Origin: Psychrobacter piscatorii
Lineage (GTDB): Bacteria; Pseudomonadota; Gammaproteobacteria; Pseudomonadales; Moraxellaceae
Reading direction: 5' to 3'
Length of the DNA: 49,352 nucleotides
Assembly (NCBI RefSeq): GCF_001444505.1
Contig: NZ_LNDJ01000055.1
Span: 1 to 49,352, forward strand
Below the pieces are notes generated by a model that saw nothing but the letters and a program-made list of their open reading frames with translations, was not told the origin of the DNA and searched no databases. The position numbers and the translations under genes were made by a program. Positions 1 through 11,457 of the stretch are shown here, in pieces; position 1 is the stretch's first letter; the number at the start of each line of letters is the position of its first letter.

Positions 1-1385
<1,385 letters not shown>

Positions 1386-4300
1386 GTGATATCAGCACCG
1401 CTTATTGAGTATTTAAAAAAGGGAATATTTACCCTCCTTGGGTTAATACTGGCTGTTTATTTGTTTGTTATTTTAATGACTTACACAGGCAATGATCCTA
1501 GCTGGTCGCACATCAGTAGTGATATGACGACTATTAACAATATGGGTGGCCAGACGGGCGCTTGGTTGTCCGACTTGCTCTATAGCTTTTTTGGCTATGG
1601 TGCATGGTGGTTTTTAGCGTTTGTGGTTTATGAGTCTATCCTTATTTGGTGGGATAATAAGCCGACGTTTTGGCTCATGCGACTGGTCGCTTATGTGTTT
1701 TTGCTGTTGAGCGCCAGTGCATTATTTGCACAACTGGTTGCCTTAATTAAGCAAGTAGCCAATCCTGCATCAACGGGACTTGAAGGCGTGGCTGGTGGTA
1801 TCATCGGTCTTGAGTTACAGGAACGTTTGGCACAGTTGCTATCGCAGTGGGGCAGTGTGGTTTTCTTGGCGGTGTTCGTTGTGATTACCGCGACCTTTGC
1901 CTTTAACATCCATTGGCTCGCTATATATCAGAAGATTACAGCATTATCTTGGCTTGGCTCAGGGTTGAAAAATAAAGACACGGCTCAGGCAGATCAACAA
2001 AGTAATGTCTCACAAAACGCTGATAACGTCACAGAAAACAATCCCAATCAAACAGCCGAGTACGAGCAGCTGCCACTTGAGTTGCAATCAGCTGACGATG
2101 CGAATAGTGCTCACGCAGTAGATAATAGTGGCAGATTCAGCAATGTATTATCAGATTTTTTGTCGACGTCAGGATTGGCTGATAGTGTGAAAGCCTCTAT
2201 GGCGACAGCAAAAGCAGCAGCAACGTCTAGCGATGAAAAAAGTGAGTCACCATACGCGGTCGCAGCGACTGCTAATGCTACGGTTGGCAGTGCAGTCAGT
2301 GACACCAACACATCAACGATACCAAACCCTATCGTAGCGCCTGCTCGCAAAGTCGAGCCAAGCTTTGCATGGAATGACGCAAATACGGTTGATGATTTGC
2401 TCGCGCGTGAACAGATGGCTTATAGTACTAACAGCATAGATAATTCTACTGTGCCTAACTATGCACAGAGTGAAGTCGTCACTGACGTGTCATTAGAAGA
2501 AACAGTACAAGCCTCTGTGGCAGCATCAAAGGTAGAAACAGAAACTCAATCAGATTTATCTAATCAAGAACTAGCGACTCAACCCTCAATGGATGAATCA
2601 ACGAATGCTCAAGCTGTCAATCAGGCTATTACTGAGCCGGAAGACTCTCACCCAGATGATATAACGGAGAATGTCGATAAGTTAGCAGAAGCATGGTTGG
2701 CGGAGCATGGCAATATATCAGAACCTGTTGCAAAATCGTCAGTTGCTACTGCTGAGGAAACTAATGTCACTAATCAAATTCCGCAAGAAGAGCTATCAAG
2801 GCCTACGTCAGACGCCACTAATAGCATTCTAAGTGCCGACTCTTATGGGCTTTCTGCTGCACAGTCCGAACTATTACAACGTAATGAGTCATCGCCTGTA
2901 CCTGAGGTCACAGTGGCTCAGCCATCAGAAGAAGTGGCCGCATCAGTATCAGAAATTTCGGATATGACACCGACCAATACGCCGCCTGCCAATCCAAAAG
3001 CGGCGCCAACTGTGGAAGTGGTCAGTTCGGCCTCAAATACACAGCCTGTAGCCCCAGCTAAACCTTCTGTCAGCTTTGCGGTACCAGAAGGTGATAGTAG
3101 CAACCATATCACTGACATGATGCCGGAGGAGGATAGTACTGACGATAGTACACCCGTTATGCCGCATATCAGTGACGATGCGGCGTTCAGTCAAAAATCA
3201 CGCTCTATGCAGACGGCTGCCTATCGCAGTAGCCTAACCCCTATTCCAGAAGTGTCTATATTGGACAAGCCAGATCCTGATCGTAAGCCTAGCTATACCG
3301 TCGCTGAGCTTGAACAATTATCTGAGCTGCTTGAGATCAAGCTCCAAGAGTTCAATGTAAAAGCCTCTGTAGTTAATGCCATACCAGGGCCTGTGGTGAC
3401 TCGTTTTGAAGTGGAACTTGCGGCTGGCGTAAAGGCCAGTAAGGTCACTGGTATTTCACGTGACTTGGCGCGCTCACTATCGATGGCTTCTTTGCGTGTG
3501 GTCGAGGTCATCCCTGGTAAGCCGTATATTGGTATTGAAGTGCCCAATAAAAAACGTGAAATGGTACGCTTAATCGAGCTACTTAGTACCGAGATGTTCA
3601 AAGACCCTAAAGCACAAATCAGCATGGCGATGGGTAAAGACATTGGCGGTAACCCCATTATTACTGACCTTGCGCGTGCCCCGCATATGCTGGTTGCTGG
3701 TACCACAGGCTCTGGTAAATCGGTATTGGTCAACTCAATGCTATTGTCGATGTTACTCAAGTACACGCCCAATCAATTGCGACTCATCTTGATTGATCCA
3801 AAGCAGCTGGAGCTTGCCAACTATAATGACATTCCGCATCTGCTTACCCCAGTTGTCACTGACATGACTGAGGCCGCTAGCAGCTTGTCATGGTGCGTGG
3901 CCGAGATGGAGCGCCGCTATCAGTTGATGAGCTTGCTAAAGGTTCGTAAGCTCAACGAGTTTAATAAAAAAGTCATCGCAGCAGAGAAATCAGGCAATCC
4001 AATGCTTGATCCTTTATGGCGACCGAATGACAGTGTGAGTATCAGCCAAGCGCCAAAGCTTAAAACTCTGCCCATGATTGTTATTGTTGCGGATGAGTTT
4101 GCCGATATGATTATGCAGGTGGGTAAACAAGCCGAAGAGTTAATCACGCGCTTGGCACAAAAATCACGTGCGGCTGGTATTCACTTAATGCTAGCTACTC
4201 AGCGCCCATCAGTCGATGTCATCACGGGTTTGATTAAAGCCAATATCCCAGTACGGGCAGCACTACGTGTCAACTCAAAAGTCGATTCGCGTACGATTCT

Positions 4301-4712
4301 GGATAGTGGCGGTGCTGAGGACATGCTAGGTAACGGTGATATGTTGTTCTTGGGGCCAGGTCAGATTGAACCAGATCGTGTGCATGGTGCTTATGTCAGT
4401 GATGAAGAGGTCAACCGTGTCTGTGATGCATGGCGTGAGCGCGGTGCGCCCGATTATATTGACAACATGGCAGGAAATTTTGAGCTATCTAGTCCGGGCG
4501 GTGGTAGCACGGCTAATGCCTCTGGTGAAGATGATGATCTATATAATGACGCCGTCGCCTTTATTATGGAGACGCGTAAGGTCTCAGCTTCTAGTATCCA
4601 GCGTAAGTTCAGTATCGGATATAACCGCGCAGCCCGTATTGTCGACTCAATGGAAGACGCTGGACTGGTCAGCTCGATGGGCAAAAGTGGTAAGCGCGAA
4701 CTGTTAATGTAG
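1386..4712 (+). CDS. ftsK: DNA translocase FtsK
   Basis: Septal DNA pump that coordinates chromosome dimer resolution and segregation with cell division. The 1108-residue protein has an N-terminal membrane domain with four or more hydrophobic helices (about residues 12-190). A long Ala/Ser/Thr/Asp/Glu-rich linker of low complexity follows (about 195-620). The RecA-like motor has Walker A GTTGSGKS at 772-779 and a Walker B-like IVADEFADM stretch. A C-terminal winged-helix gamma domain ends in SGKRELLM. Length is normal for a gammaproteobacterial FtsK with a variable linker. The start is GTG, with AAGG about 10 bases upstream. A strong intrinsic terminator follows at 4736, so it is probably monocistronic. 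Confidence 0.97.
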   Translation: MISAPLIEYLKKGIFTLLGLILAVYLFVILMTYTGNDPSWSHISSDMTTINNMGGQTGAWLSDLLYSFFGYGAWWFLAFVVYESILIWWDNKPTFWLMRLVAYVFLLLSASALFAQLVALIKQVANPASTGLEGVAGGIIGLELQERLAQLLSQWGSVVFLAVFVVITATFAFNIHWLAIYQKITALSWLGSGLKNKDTAQADQQSNVSQNADNVTENNPNQTAEYEQLPLELQSADDANSAHAVDNSGRFSNVLSDFLSTSGLADSVKASMATAKAAATSSDEKSESPYAVAATANATVGSAVSDTNTSTIPNPIVAPARKVEPSFAWNDANTVDDLLAREQMAYSTNSIDNSTVPNYAQSEVVTDVSLEETVQASVAASKVETETQSDLSNQELATQPSMDESTNAQAVNQAITEPEDSHPDDITENVDKLAEAWLAEHGNISEPVAKSSVATAEETNVTNQIPQEELSRPTSDATNSILSADSYGLSAAQSELLQRNESSPVPEVTVAQPSEEVAASVSEISDMTPTNTPPANPKAAPTVEVVSSASNTQPVAPAKPSVSFAVPEGDSSNHITDMMPEEDSTDDSTPVMPHISDDAAFSQKSRSMQTAAYRSSLTPIPEVSILDKPDPDRKPSYTVAELEQLSELLEIKLQEFNVKASVVNAIPGPVVTRFEVELAAGVKASKVTGISRDLARSLSMASLRVVEVIPGKPYIGIEVPNKKREMVRLIELLSTEMFKDPKAQISMAMGKDIGGNPIITDLARAPHMLVAGTTGSGKSVLVNSMLLSMLLKYTPNQLRLILIDPKQLELANYNDIPHLLTPVVTDMTEAASSLSWCVAEMERRYQLMSLLKVRKLNEFNKKVIAAEKSGNPMLDPLWRPNDSVSISQAPKLKTLPMIVIVADEFADMIMQVGKQAEELITRLAQKSRAAGIHLMLATQRPSVDVITGLIKANIPVRAALRVNSKVDSRTILDSGGAEDMLGNGDMLFLGPGQIEPDRVHGAYVSDEEVNRVCDAWRERGAPDYIDNMAGNFELSSPGGGSTANASGEDDDLYNDAVAFIMETRKVSASSIQRKFSIGYNRAARIVDSMEDAGLVSSMGKSGKRELLM

Positions 4713-4735
4713 TGCTTAGTATTGAATGAATAATG

Positions 4736-4768
4736 AAAAAACGAGTCATTAAAGTGGCTCGTTTTTTT
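4736..4768 (+). terminator. Rho-independent terminator of ftsK
   Basis: The arms AAAAACGAGTCA and TGGCTCGTTTTT pair around a short TTAAAG loop and run into a stretch of seven T residues, 24 bases after the ftsK stop codon. Confidence 0.85.
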
Positions 4769-4945
4769 ATGAAAGAGATTTAAGATTAATTTCATTTATA
4801 AACGAACTAGCTACCAAAACCTTCAAATGACCAGTGAGTTTGTTTATCAACCATAGGTCGTGGTTTTTTATAATAAACTGACAGTTACTGATGAAATAGA
4901 TATTTAAAAAATCTTACTACAATTACTCTCTAAGGAAGGTTGGTT

Positions 4946-6439
4946 ATGTTTAAAGAATATACCCAGTACGATGCACTCGCCTTAGCGGCACTGGTTAACT
5001 CAGGTGAGGTCAGTGCAAAGGAGCTATTAGACGCCGCCGTTTATCAGGCCAATAAACTCAATCCCAAGCTAAATGCCATTATTCACCGTTTCGATGAGCG
5101 CGCTTACAACGCGGCGCAGGCAGGACTGCCTTCTGGCGTATTTACTGGCGTGCCGTATTTGCTCAAAGATCTCTCATTTAGCTTCGCAGATGAACCCATT
5201 ACAATGGGCAGCCGCAGCGTCAATATCCTCTCAGAAAAAGACAGCGAAATCGTCACACGCATGAAAGCGACAGGCGTCAATACCTTTGGCAAAACCAATA
5301 CGCCAGAGTTTGGCTTGATTATCACCACCGAGCCAAAAGCCCATGGCGCCACTCACAACCCGTTTAAAAAAGGCTATAGCTCTGGTGGCTCGTCGGGTGG
5401 TAGTGCCGCGGCAGTGGCGAGCGGTATCGTACCGATGGCAGGCGGCGGTGATGGTGGCGGTTCGATACGTTTTCCATCTGCCTGGTGCGGTACGTTTGGC
5501 TTAAAACCAAGCCGTGGCCGCAATCCACTTGGCCCTAATCTTGGCGAAGGCTGGGATGGGGCAGTGGCCGACCATGTGATTACGCGCTCGGTACGTGACA
5601 GTGCCGCGATGCTCGATGCCACCAGTGGCGTGGAGATTGGTGCGCCTTATGTCATTGCGCCGCCAGACGGCACGTTTTTGCAGGCGGCGATGCGCGCGCC
5701 AAGGCCATTGAAAATCGCTTTGCAGCAGCAGCCATTGATTGCCAATACCGTAGTAGACAAAGAAGTCCTTGCTGTACTGAAGCAAACCGCTAAGCAATTA
5801 GAGTCTATGGGTCATAAAGTGATACCTGCTGAGCCAAATATTAATATCGAGCAGTTTTGGCATGACTTTATCGTCGTGGTCTGCGCGCATACCGCTTTTA
5901 CGATTGATAATATCGAGCGCGAGTTTGGGCCCGCCCATATCAAAAACCTAGAGCCGCAAACCTACAATATGGCGCTACTCGGACGTTCGCTATCAGCAGT
6001 GGACTTGGTTCATGCCAAGCATGGCTGGCATCACAGTCAGTATCAAACGGGACTGTTATTAGAAACCTACGATATGATTTTGTCCCCGACGGTACCGACG
6101 CCTGCGGTCAAACACGGCGTGCTACCACCCAGCCGCATGGATGAGATGATGATGCGTAGCGCTGGGGTGCTCAATAAAGGGTTTGACATGGGCAGATATG
6201 CCTTTAGCTCGGGGATGATCGAAAAGCTAAGCGCGCCTGTGCTAGGAAAAATGGGCTTCACATTGTTGAGCAACGTCACAGGATTGCCAGCCATGTCGGT
6301 GCCGGTCGGTATGAGTAAAAAAGGCTTACCAATTGGCATGCAACTCATCGGACGTATGAATAATGAGGCGACGCTATTTAGTCTGGCAGGTGAGATGGAG
6401 CGTGCGGGTTTATTTACCAAACCTGCCTTTGAGAAGTAG
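4946..6439 (+). CDS. Amidase (amidase signature family)
   Basis: Hydrolase of the amidase signature superfamily, which cleaves C-N amide bonds with a Ser-cisSer-Lys triad. From the ATG at 4946 the catalytic Lys is Lys74 (VPYLLKDL). The Gly/Ser-rich loop [10 protein letters not shown] carries the cis-Ser at about 149, and the nucleophile is Ser173 in GGSIRFP, followed by the typical CGTFGLKP. At 497 residues it is a free-standing amidase rather than GatA, since no gatB or gatC is nearby. The general layout, including the PTVPTPA segment, recalls 6-aminohexanoate-cyclic-dimer hydrolase-like amidases, but the substrate cannot be read from sequence. I prefer the ATG at 4946 over a TTG at 4940 because AAGGAAGG ends 6 bases before it. 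Confidence 0.92.
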   Translation: MFKEYTQYDALALAALVNSGEVSAKELLDAAVYQANKLNPKLNAIIHRFDERAYNAAQAGLPSGVFTGVPYLLKDLSFSFADEPITMGSRSVNILSEKDSEIVTRMKATGVNTFGKTNTPEFGLIITTEPKAHGATHNPFKKGYSSGGSSGGSAAAVASGIVPMAGGGDGGGSIRFPSAWCGTFGLKPSRGRNPLGPNLGEGWDGAVADHVITRSVRDSAAMLDATSGVEIGAPYVIAPPDGTFLQAAMRAPRPLKIALQQQPLIANTVVDKEVLAVLKQTAKQLESMGHKVIPAEPNINIEQFWHDFIVVVCAHTAFTIDNIEREFGPAHIKNLEPQTYNMALLGRSLSAVDLVHAKHGWHHSQYQTGLLLETYDMILSPTVPTPAVKHGVLPPSRMDEMMMRSAGVLNKGFDMGRYAFSSGMIEKLSAPVLGKMGFTLLSNVTGLPAMSVPVGMSKKGLPIGMQLIGRMNNEATLFSLAGEMERAGLFTKPAFEK

Positions 6440-6502
6440 GTTTGGTTTGTGTGCTTTAATTAGATAAGTAGGCACTAGTATATAGGAGCTAATAAATAGC
6501 AG

Positions 6503-7396
6503 CTAATCAAAGCGATAGATATCCATGCCCAAACTATGATGGGCCATGCTCTGATGAACAACCGAGACGCGCTGACCGGCACCTAACGCAAAAAACAATG
6601 GCAGCAAATGCTCATCACTAGGGTGAATGTCTTTGTACTCTGGATATTGTTGCCAGTCGAGGGCAGTGGGTATGTCTATCTTGAGCTGCTGGAGCAACCA
6701 CTGCTTAAATCCTTTAGCAGCCTGATCGATGCTATCGGCTTCCCAGCGTAGCGCTTGCAAGTTGTGGGTGATATTACCTGAGCCAATAACAAGAATTTTC
6801 TCATCACGCAGATGCGCGAGCTGCGCGCCCAATTGATAGCAAGCAATGCTATCGTAATGCTGCGGTAGTGATACTTGAACGATAGGCACATCTGCCTCTG
6901 GGTACAGGTGTCTGAGCGGTGCCCAAACGCCATGATCACAGGCACGTACAGGATTGACACTACAAGTGATACCGCGTGCGGTAAGCTGCTGAGCAAGTGT
7001 CTCAGCCAGCGCTGGTTGACCTGATGCAGGATACTGAAGATCGTAAAGCTCAGGCGCAAAACCCGAAAAATCATGCCACGTTTTTGGCTGCGGGTTACTG
7101 TTAATCTCGAGCTTTGCTGATTGCCAATGCGCCGACATAATGACGATAGCACGTGGCTTAGGTAAGTTTTGCCCGATACGTGCCAATGCACTGGTCGTGG
7201 CAGATTGCTCAATCGCAAGCGTGGGTGCCCCGTGCGAGATGAACAGCGCTGGAAGCGTCGAGGTGGTGGATGGTACAGCAGACGCACTTTCCCATGCCGC
7301 AGCAGAGGTAATAGGTGTCTGTACAGTGTCGTGATGATGATCACGCTGATGCGTAGTCTGAGAGGCTTTGGATGTCGCGCGTTTTGGATATTTCAT
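6503..7396 (-). CDS. LigB/DODA-type extradiol ring-cleavage dioxygenase (YgiD-like)
   Basis: Class III extradiol dioxygenase of the DODA/YgiD subgroup, which opens catechol-type rings (4,5-DOPA in characterised members) using a metal held by histidines. Likely ligands are His55 (FISHGAPT), His90 (MSAHW) and His263 (PSDEHLLPL); the CDHGVWAPL motif around His155 is also typical. The conserved domain begins near residue 48. The preceding 45 or so residues are an unusual extension rich in Thr, Ser and His (HQRDHHHD at 16-23), not present in the E. coli protein as I remember it. The true start could therefore be internal, although no alternative has a clear ribosome binding site. It converges with the amidase gene with only 63 bases between them. 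Confidence 0.9.
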   Translation of the reverse strand: MKYPKRATSKASQTTHQRDHHHDTVQTPITSAAAWESASAVPSTTSTLPALFISHGAPTLAIEQSATTSALARIGQNLPKPRAIVIMSAHWQSAKLEINSNPQPKTWHDFSGFAPELYDLQYPASGQPALAETLAQQLTARGITCSVNPVRACDHGVWAPLRHLYPEADVPIVQVSLPQHYDSIACYQLGAQLAHLRDEKILVIGSGNITHNLQALRWEADSIDQAAKGFKQWLLQQLKIDIPTALDWQQYPEYKDIHPSDEHLLPLFFALGAGQRVSVVHQSMAHHSLGMDIYRFD

Positions 7397-7478
7397 GTTC
7401 CATTTATTAGGGCATGCGCCAGTTTTTCAATCTATTTTGGGATTGACGTTTTAAATCAAAAAAAAGCTTGGGGTTTGG

Positions 7479-7967
7479 TTAATTACCGCGATGATAAGGG
7501 TGGTTATTGTTGATACTCATCGCGCGGTATAGCTGCTCCATTAGTACAACGCGTACCAGCGGATGCGGCAATGTCAGTGCTGATAATGATAACTTTGCGT
7601 CGGCTTTTGCTAACACTGCTGGTGATACGCCATCTGCACCGCCGATGACCAACGCAATATCATCACCTTGCTGCATGCCATCAGCGAGTTTATCAGCCAA
7701 TCCTTCCGTTGAAATCATCTTACCTTTGACGTCTAGTACCCATAATTGCTCACGGCTCGCGGCATTATGAGCGGCCAATATCGCTTGACCTTCTTGCTCA
7801 CGGTACTGTGCTAGATTGGCATCTGATGGGTTTTTTGCCCGTTTTGCAGCAGCAATCTCTACAATCTCTGTGCTCAGCATGGGCTGAATACGCTTAAAAT
7901 ACTCATCAAATCCTGTCTGTACCCAGCTTGGCATTTTATTGCCAACGCTCAAAATTCTAACCTTCAT
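7479..7967 (-). CDS. rlmH: 23S rRNA (pseudouridine1915-N3)-methyltransferase RlmH
   Basis: SPOUT-class methyltransferase that methylates pseudouridine 1915 of 23S rRNA on the assembled ribosome, using S-adenosylmethionine. The sequence has the conserved MKVRILSVGNK start, the SAM-binding knot motif ALVIGGADGVS and the C-terminal EQLYRAMSINNNHPYHR signature. I place the start at the ATG at 7967 rather than 7979: the family begins with MK-I/V, and AGGA lies just upstream of 7967 while the longer start has no ribosome binding site. That gives 162 residues, close to the usual 155-160. Confidence 0.96.
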   Translation of the reverse strand: MKVRILSVGNKMPSWVQTGFDEYFKRIQPMLSTEIVEIAAAKRAKNPSDANLAQYREQEGQAILAAHNAASREQLWVLDVKGKMISTEGLADKLADGMQQGDDIALVIGGADGVSPAVLAKADAKLSLSALTLPHPLVRVVLMEQLYRAMSINNNHPYHRGN

Positions 7968-8056
7968 AGTTCCTACCATTTTTTAAATTGAAAAATTTTT
8001 ACATTCGAGCACTGAATCTGAGTATTGATAGCCATCAGTGCTCAAGTATCTAATCA

Positions 8057-8605
8057 CTACATCAAAGGGGTAATGGTCTCTGACACGCTGTGATCTACAT
8101 CCTGCTCATCATCACTCGTATCGGCTTGGCGTTGTTTTGGAATCACGCTGAGTTTGGCATCAGACTCGAAGACAATGGCTTCGATATCATCAAAATTATT
8201 GACCCCTTCAGCGCGCATCGCACATTCGATTTCTTGACGAGTCAGGCGCTCGGCACGCATCGCTTCTGGCAGAAACTGCCCTTGATAAAAGACAATACGT
8301 GGATCAGACAGAATAACACTGCTAAATTGCGGTGAGATAGAGGCGTATTTGGTTATCAAAAACTGTAAGAGATAGAGTACCAATATCGACGAAGCCCCTT
8401 CGATGAAAGGGATGTTTTTGAGCAAAATGGTACTGGCACCCAATGAGCCAATCATGACGGTCACGATCCAGTCAAAGTTATTGAGCTGTGACGTCGATCG
8501 TTTACCAGAGGCTTTGGTCACCAACACAATCAACACGTAGACCATAAAGGTCGTTAAAACAATGCGACCGAGCTTATCTATGTTGTCAAAAAAAACCGTT
8601 TCCAT
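8057..8605 (-). CDS. DUF421 / YetF-YcaP family membrane protein
   Basis: Inner-membrane protein of the DUF421 family (YetF in Bacillus, YcaP in E. coli), whose biochemical role is poorly known. From the start chosen here it is 182 residues: three hydrophobic segments in the first 90 residues, including the conserved ASGKRSTSQLNNFDW turn, then a cytoplasmic alpha/beta domain with the typical LTRQEIECAMR and AIVFESDAKLSVIP motifs. The ATG at 8605 has AGGAG eight bases upstream. A longer frame starting at 8635 lacks such a site. The acidic C-terminal tail (DTSDDEQDVD) is unremarkable. Confidence 0.92.
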   Translation of the reverse strand: METVFFDNIDKLGRIVLTTFMVYVLIVLVTKASGKRSTSQLNNFDWIVTVMIGSLGASTILLKNIPFIEGASSILVLYLLQFLITKYASISPQFSSVILSDPRIVFYQGQFLPEAMRAERLTRQEIECAMRAEGVNNFDDIEAIVFESDAKLSVIPKQRQADTSDDEQDVDHSVSETITPLM

Positions 8606-8731
8606 GATGTTTGCTCCTATTATAAAGTAAAACAAATAATCGCTAAAACCTTGCTGATTAACGTTAGCCTAACGGATTTTACGTATGAGTAGGAGAAAAC
8701 TTTGTAGTGCCTTGTATAGAGTCGGCAACCC

Positions 8732-9217
8732 TCAGGCTGTTTTGGAAGTAGGGTTCAAAAAATGATTGATGGCCCATAGGCTGATACGCGTACTGACCAA
8801 GGTGAATACCAGCATCAGCACCAATGAAGAGAGCAAGGGCAAAGGCCGCGCCATAGCCATCTCGAGTAATACCTCACGGCTAACCCCATCAAATAACCAA
8901 AACCATATGGCTAAAAAATAAAGGACCGTCAATAACCAAACCACCGCTACACCGCCAAACATGAGCCGGTTGATTTCATTTTTAGCCAAGGCACGCTGCT
9001 GATGCTTGATGAATTTGCTGACAGCAATATAAGCACCGACGATGATAGAGACGACCATGACCAGTTGCGAATTAAGCGCAATCTTGGTCTGAATCATCAT
9101 AAATATGGCGCTGGCAAGGATGTAACCAATGGCGAAAAACCCAATATATTGCGCCAGTTTAGGCTGACTTGACGCAAGCGTGCGAGGCTTACTGAGATTG
9201 GTTGTCTGGCGTGACAT
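8732..9217 (-). CDS. Four-helix membrane protein, ABZJ_00895-like
   Basis: A 161-residue membrane protein with four predicted helices (about residues 25-42, 50-68, 87-112 and 125-148). It contains a conserved-looking loop KHQQRALAKNEINRL between helices 2 and 3. From memory this resembles the Acinetobacter ABZJ_00895 family, named only as a family of unknown function, and I cannot confirm that here. AAAGG lies about seven bases upstream of the ATG. It sits alone between a YetF-like gene and dacB, all on the minus strand but with gaps over 100 bases, so co-transcription is uncertain. Confidence 0.8.
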   Translation of the reverse strand: MSRQTTNLSKPRTLASSQPKLAQYIGFFAIGYILASAIFMMIQTKIALNSQLVMVVSIIVGAYIAVSKFIKHQQRALAKNEINRLMFGGVAVVWLLTVLYFLAIWFWLFDGVSREVLLEMAMARPLPLLSSLVLMLVFTLVSTRISLWAINHFLNPTSKTA

Positions 9218-9369
9218 AAGCTTGCCTTTATAAAGGTAAAAATAAAAGTTTTAAAAATGTATTCATAAACATAGCAATCATAATTGCTGTGCAAATAATC
9301 ATACCACTTGCGTCAAAATATCTGCTGCTGCTTTACTACTGCTTACTAAGCATCGCTTTAGCAAAACCA

Positions 9370-11364
9370 TTAGCGCTGAGCGGTCCAGTCAAGTACTGCA
9401 TCTAATACAGGTCTTGCCGTATAAGGATTGAGCGCTTGATCTGTATTAATCATACCCACAACGACATAGTCTTGACCTGACAACCCTTTGACATAGCCTG
9501 CCATTGAGGTGACGTTATTTAATGTGCCTGTTTTTATCCACGCTCGGCCAATCGCTGCTGAGTCAGGTAGTCGCTCACTATGAGCGGCAATGGTACCACT
9601 GACTCCAGCGATACCTAACGAGTCTACATACGCATCAAAGCTTGGGTGATTATAAGCATAGGTCAATAGCTCGCTTAGATTGGCGGCGGTGATGGTACAG
9701 TTGCGGCAGAGTCCCGAGCCATTGGTCAAATAAGGTGGCGGTGTGCTTAGGTTGGTTTGCCACCATTGGCTGATATGTGTTAGCGCTGCAGGATAGTCAG
9801 TATGCATCGGCTGATACTGGTATAAGCTGGCGGCCTTTTGCGTGCTGTTTTTAGCAGGCATATTGGCGCGCTCAGTTGTGTCATAAGCGCCGATGGATAA
9901 GGCAACTTGCTCTGTCATGACATTGTTTGAAAAATGATTGATGTCATAAATTTGCTGCGTTAAGTCCAATGAAGGATAGCTGACCAAGGGCAGAGGTGAC
10001 ACGGTGATCGCACTGAGGCCTTGTAATGATTTTGCGCTATTTGTGGCATTGTAAGGGGTTTCTTGTGAGATCACTTGTCCGCTCAGTGTATTGCCAAGCG
10101 CTTGCCATTTTGCAGCAATGACGTGTGCGGCAAACGTTTTGGCATCAGGATACGCCACATAAAACACATGCTCACCGCAGCTTTTTGGCAGGCTGGCATT
10201 GAGTGCTAGCCGCTCCGCTTGCCACTGCGGCGATAGGCTGTAGCTTACCTGTCCGCAAGCCGCGTCGCGTGTGCGGATCTTATGAGGGAGTTGATAGTTA
10301 GCCAGTCGCGGCTTATAAGTCAAGCTTGCGTGGTCGTTGTCCAAAGGGTGAGTCTTGATACCGACGGTGCTAAAGTTCACCAAAAACCCATCTGGACTGG
10401 CGTTGTAAGGACGCATTGGCGCATTGTCAAAGGCGGCAGGATCTTTGCTCACCGACTCAAAAATGCTGCTATCAACGATGATATCGCCATTGATATGGCG
10501 AATACCTGCCGCTTGCACTTGATAAAGGAGCTGCTTTAATCGCTCATGAGTCATCTTAGGGTCGCCGCTGCCTTGAATGATCAAGTCGCCCATCAAGGTA
10601 TCACCGACTTGTATACCCGTATGATAAACCCGCGTGTGCCACACAAAACCTGCCCCCAATGTATCAAGCGCGATAAAAGTGGGTACCAACTTCATGGTGC
10701 TGGCAGGCGTACGCGGTACATCAGGCTGATGATTCAATAGTGGTGAAAAGGAGATTTTTACCGAGGCATTATCCGTGCTCACTGCGCTATTGTCATCATT
10801 AGTAAGGGAAGGGTTCTCATCAGGTACAACCGTCGGTATGCTCTCTACACTCTGATACGTATAAGGATCATCAGTATACGTATGTATTTTTCGCTCATGC
10901 TGTTCAATCGTACGCTGTTCAATAGTGATTAGCGCGCTTTGTGAGTTAGTATGAGTGGTGATGTTGGTCGCTAGGTTATCTGTCTTTGTCACGTTTTGGC
11001 TGCTATTGTTTTCATTAGCAGTCACAGCGTTATAGTCAGAGGGTCGCGCCGATTGGCGATCCGTATCACGGCTATCAATCACTTGCACAGACGCGGGCAG
11101 TCGACTGGCATTTTTGTCACCCACAGGCGTTACGATAAGACTGATATCAGACGCTGTCAGATTGGCACGTGACAATGCTGCTTCAATGGGGGCTGGTAGA
11201 GCCGCCTGTGCATAAGCAGGCGCTATGATCATCGCAGCGAATAGCGTGAGGGTAGGCAGACGTTTATTAGATAAGTGAGAGGGTAATACACGGCTACAGA
11301 TTGCGGCAGTTTTGGCAGTAATGGGCGACTGATGGTCGCGCTTTGAACGGTATCGCATGAGCAT
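9370..11364 (-). CDS. dacB: D-alanyl-D-alanine carboxypeptidase/endopeptidase (PBP4, peptidase S13)
   Basis: Periplasmic penicillin-binding protein that trims and cleaves peptidoglycan peptide cross-links. The active-site motifs are in order: Ser222-Thr-Met-Lys225 (nucleophile and general base), Ser479-Asn-Asn and Lys611-Thr-Gly. An N-terminal hydrophobic segment ending in AYAQAA (about residue 55) looks like a signal peptide after an unusually long basic n-region. Between the signal peptide and the catalytic domain there is an insert of roughly 130 residues rich in Asn, Thr, Asp and Ser. It helps take the protein to 664 residues against about 480 for E. coli DacB. The large domain between the SxxK and SxN motifs is normal for the family. 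Confidence 0.95.
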   Translation of the reverse strand: MLMRYRSKRDHQSPITAKTAAICSRVLPSHLSNKRLPTLTLFAAMIIAPAYAQAALPAPIEAALSRANLTASDISLIVTPVGDKNASRLPASVQVIDSRDTDRQSARPSDYNAVTANENNSSQNVTKTDNLATNITTHTNSQSALITIEQRTIEQHERKIHTYTDDPYTYQSVESIPTVVPDENPSLTNDDNSAVSTDNASVKISFSPLLNHQPDVPRTPASTMKLVPTFIALDTLGAGFVWHTRVYHTGIQVGDTLMGDLIIQGSGDPKMTHERLKQLLYQVQAAGIRHINGDIIVDSSIFESVSKDPAAFDNAPMRPYNASPDGFLVNFSTVGIKTHPLDNDHASLTYKPRLANYQLPHKIRTRDAACGQVSYSLSPQWQAERLALNASLPKSCGEHVFYVAYPDAKTFAAHVIAAKWQALGNTLSGQVISQETPYNATNSAKSLQGLSAITVSPLPLVSYPSLDLTQQIYDINHFSNNVMTEQVALSIGAYDTTERANMPAKNSTQKAASLYQYQPMHTDYPAALTHISQWWQTNLSTPPPYLTNGSGLCRNCTITAANLSELLTYAYNHPSFDAYVDSLGIAGVSGTIAAHSERLPDSAAIGRAWIKTGTLNNVTSMAGYVKGLSGQDYVVVGMINTDQALNPYTARPVLDAVLDWTAQR

Positions 11365-11457
11365 CTTTCATCAGGTGGCAAAAACTGCTTATGGTAACAT
11401 GAGTTGCTGTTTTCGCATATGCTCTCAGAAGCTCAATTTTATCGTCAATAATAAAGG

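Noticed and set aside
4336..4707. 123-codon frame inside ftsK in another phase
   Set aside because: Fully overlaps the conserved FtsK motor and gamma domain; translation is not protein-like.
5501..5797. Minus-strand frame within the amidase gene
   Set aside because: Lies over the catalytic core of the amidase; no independent support.
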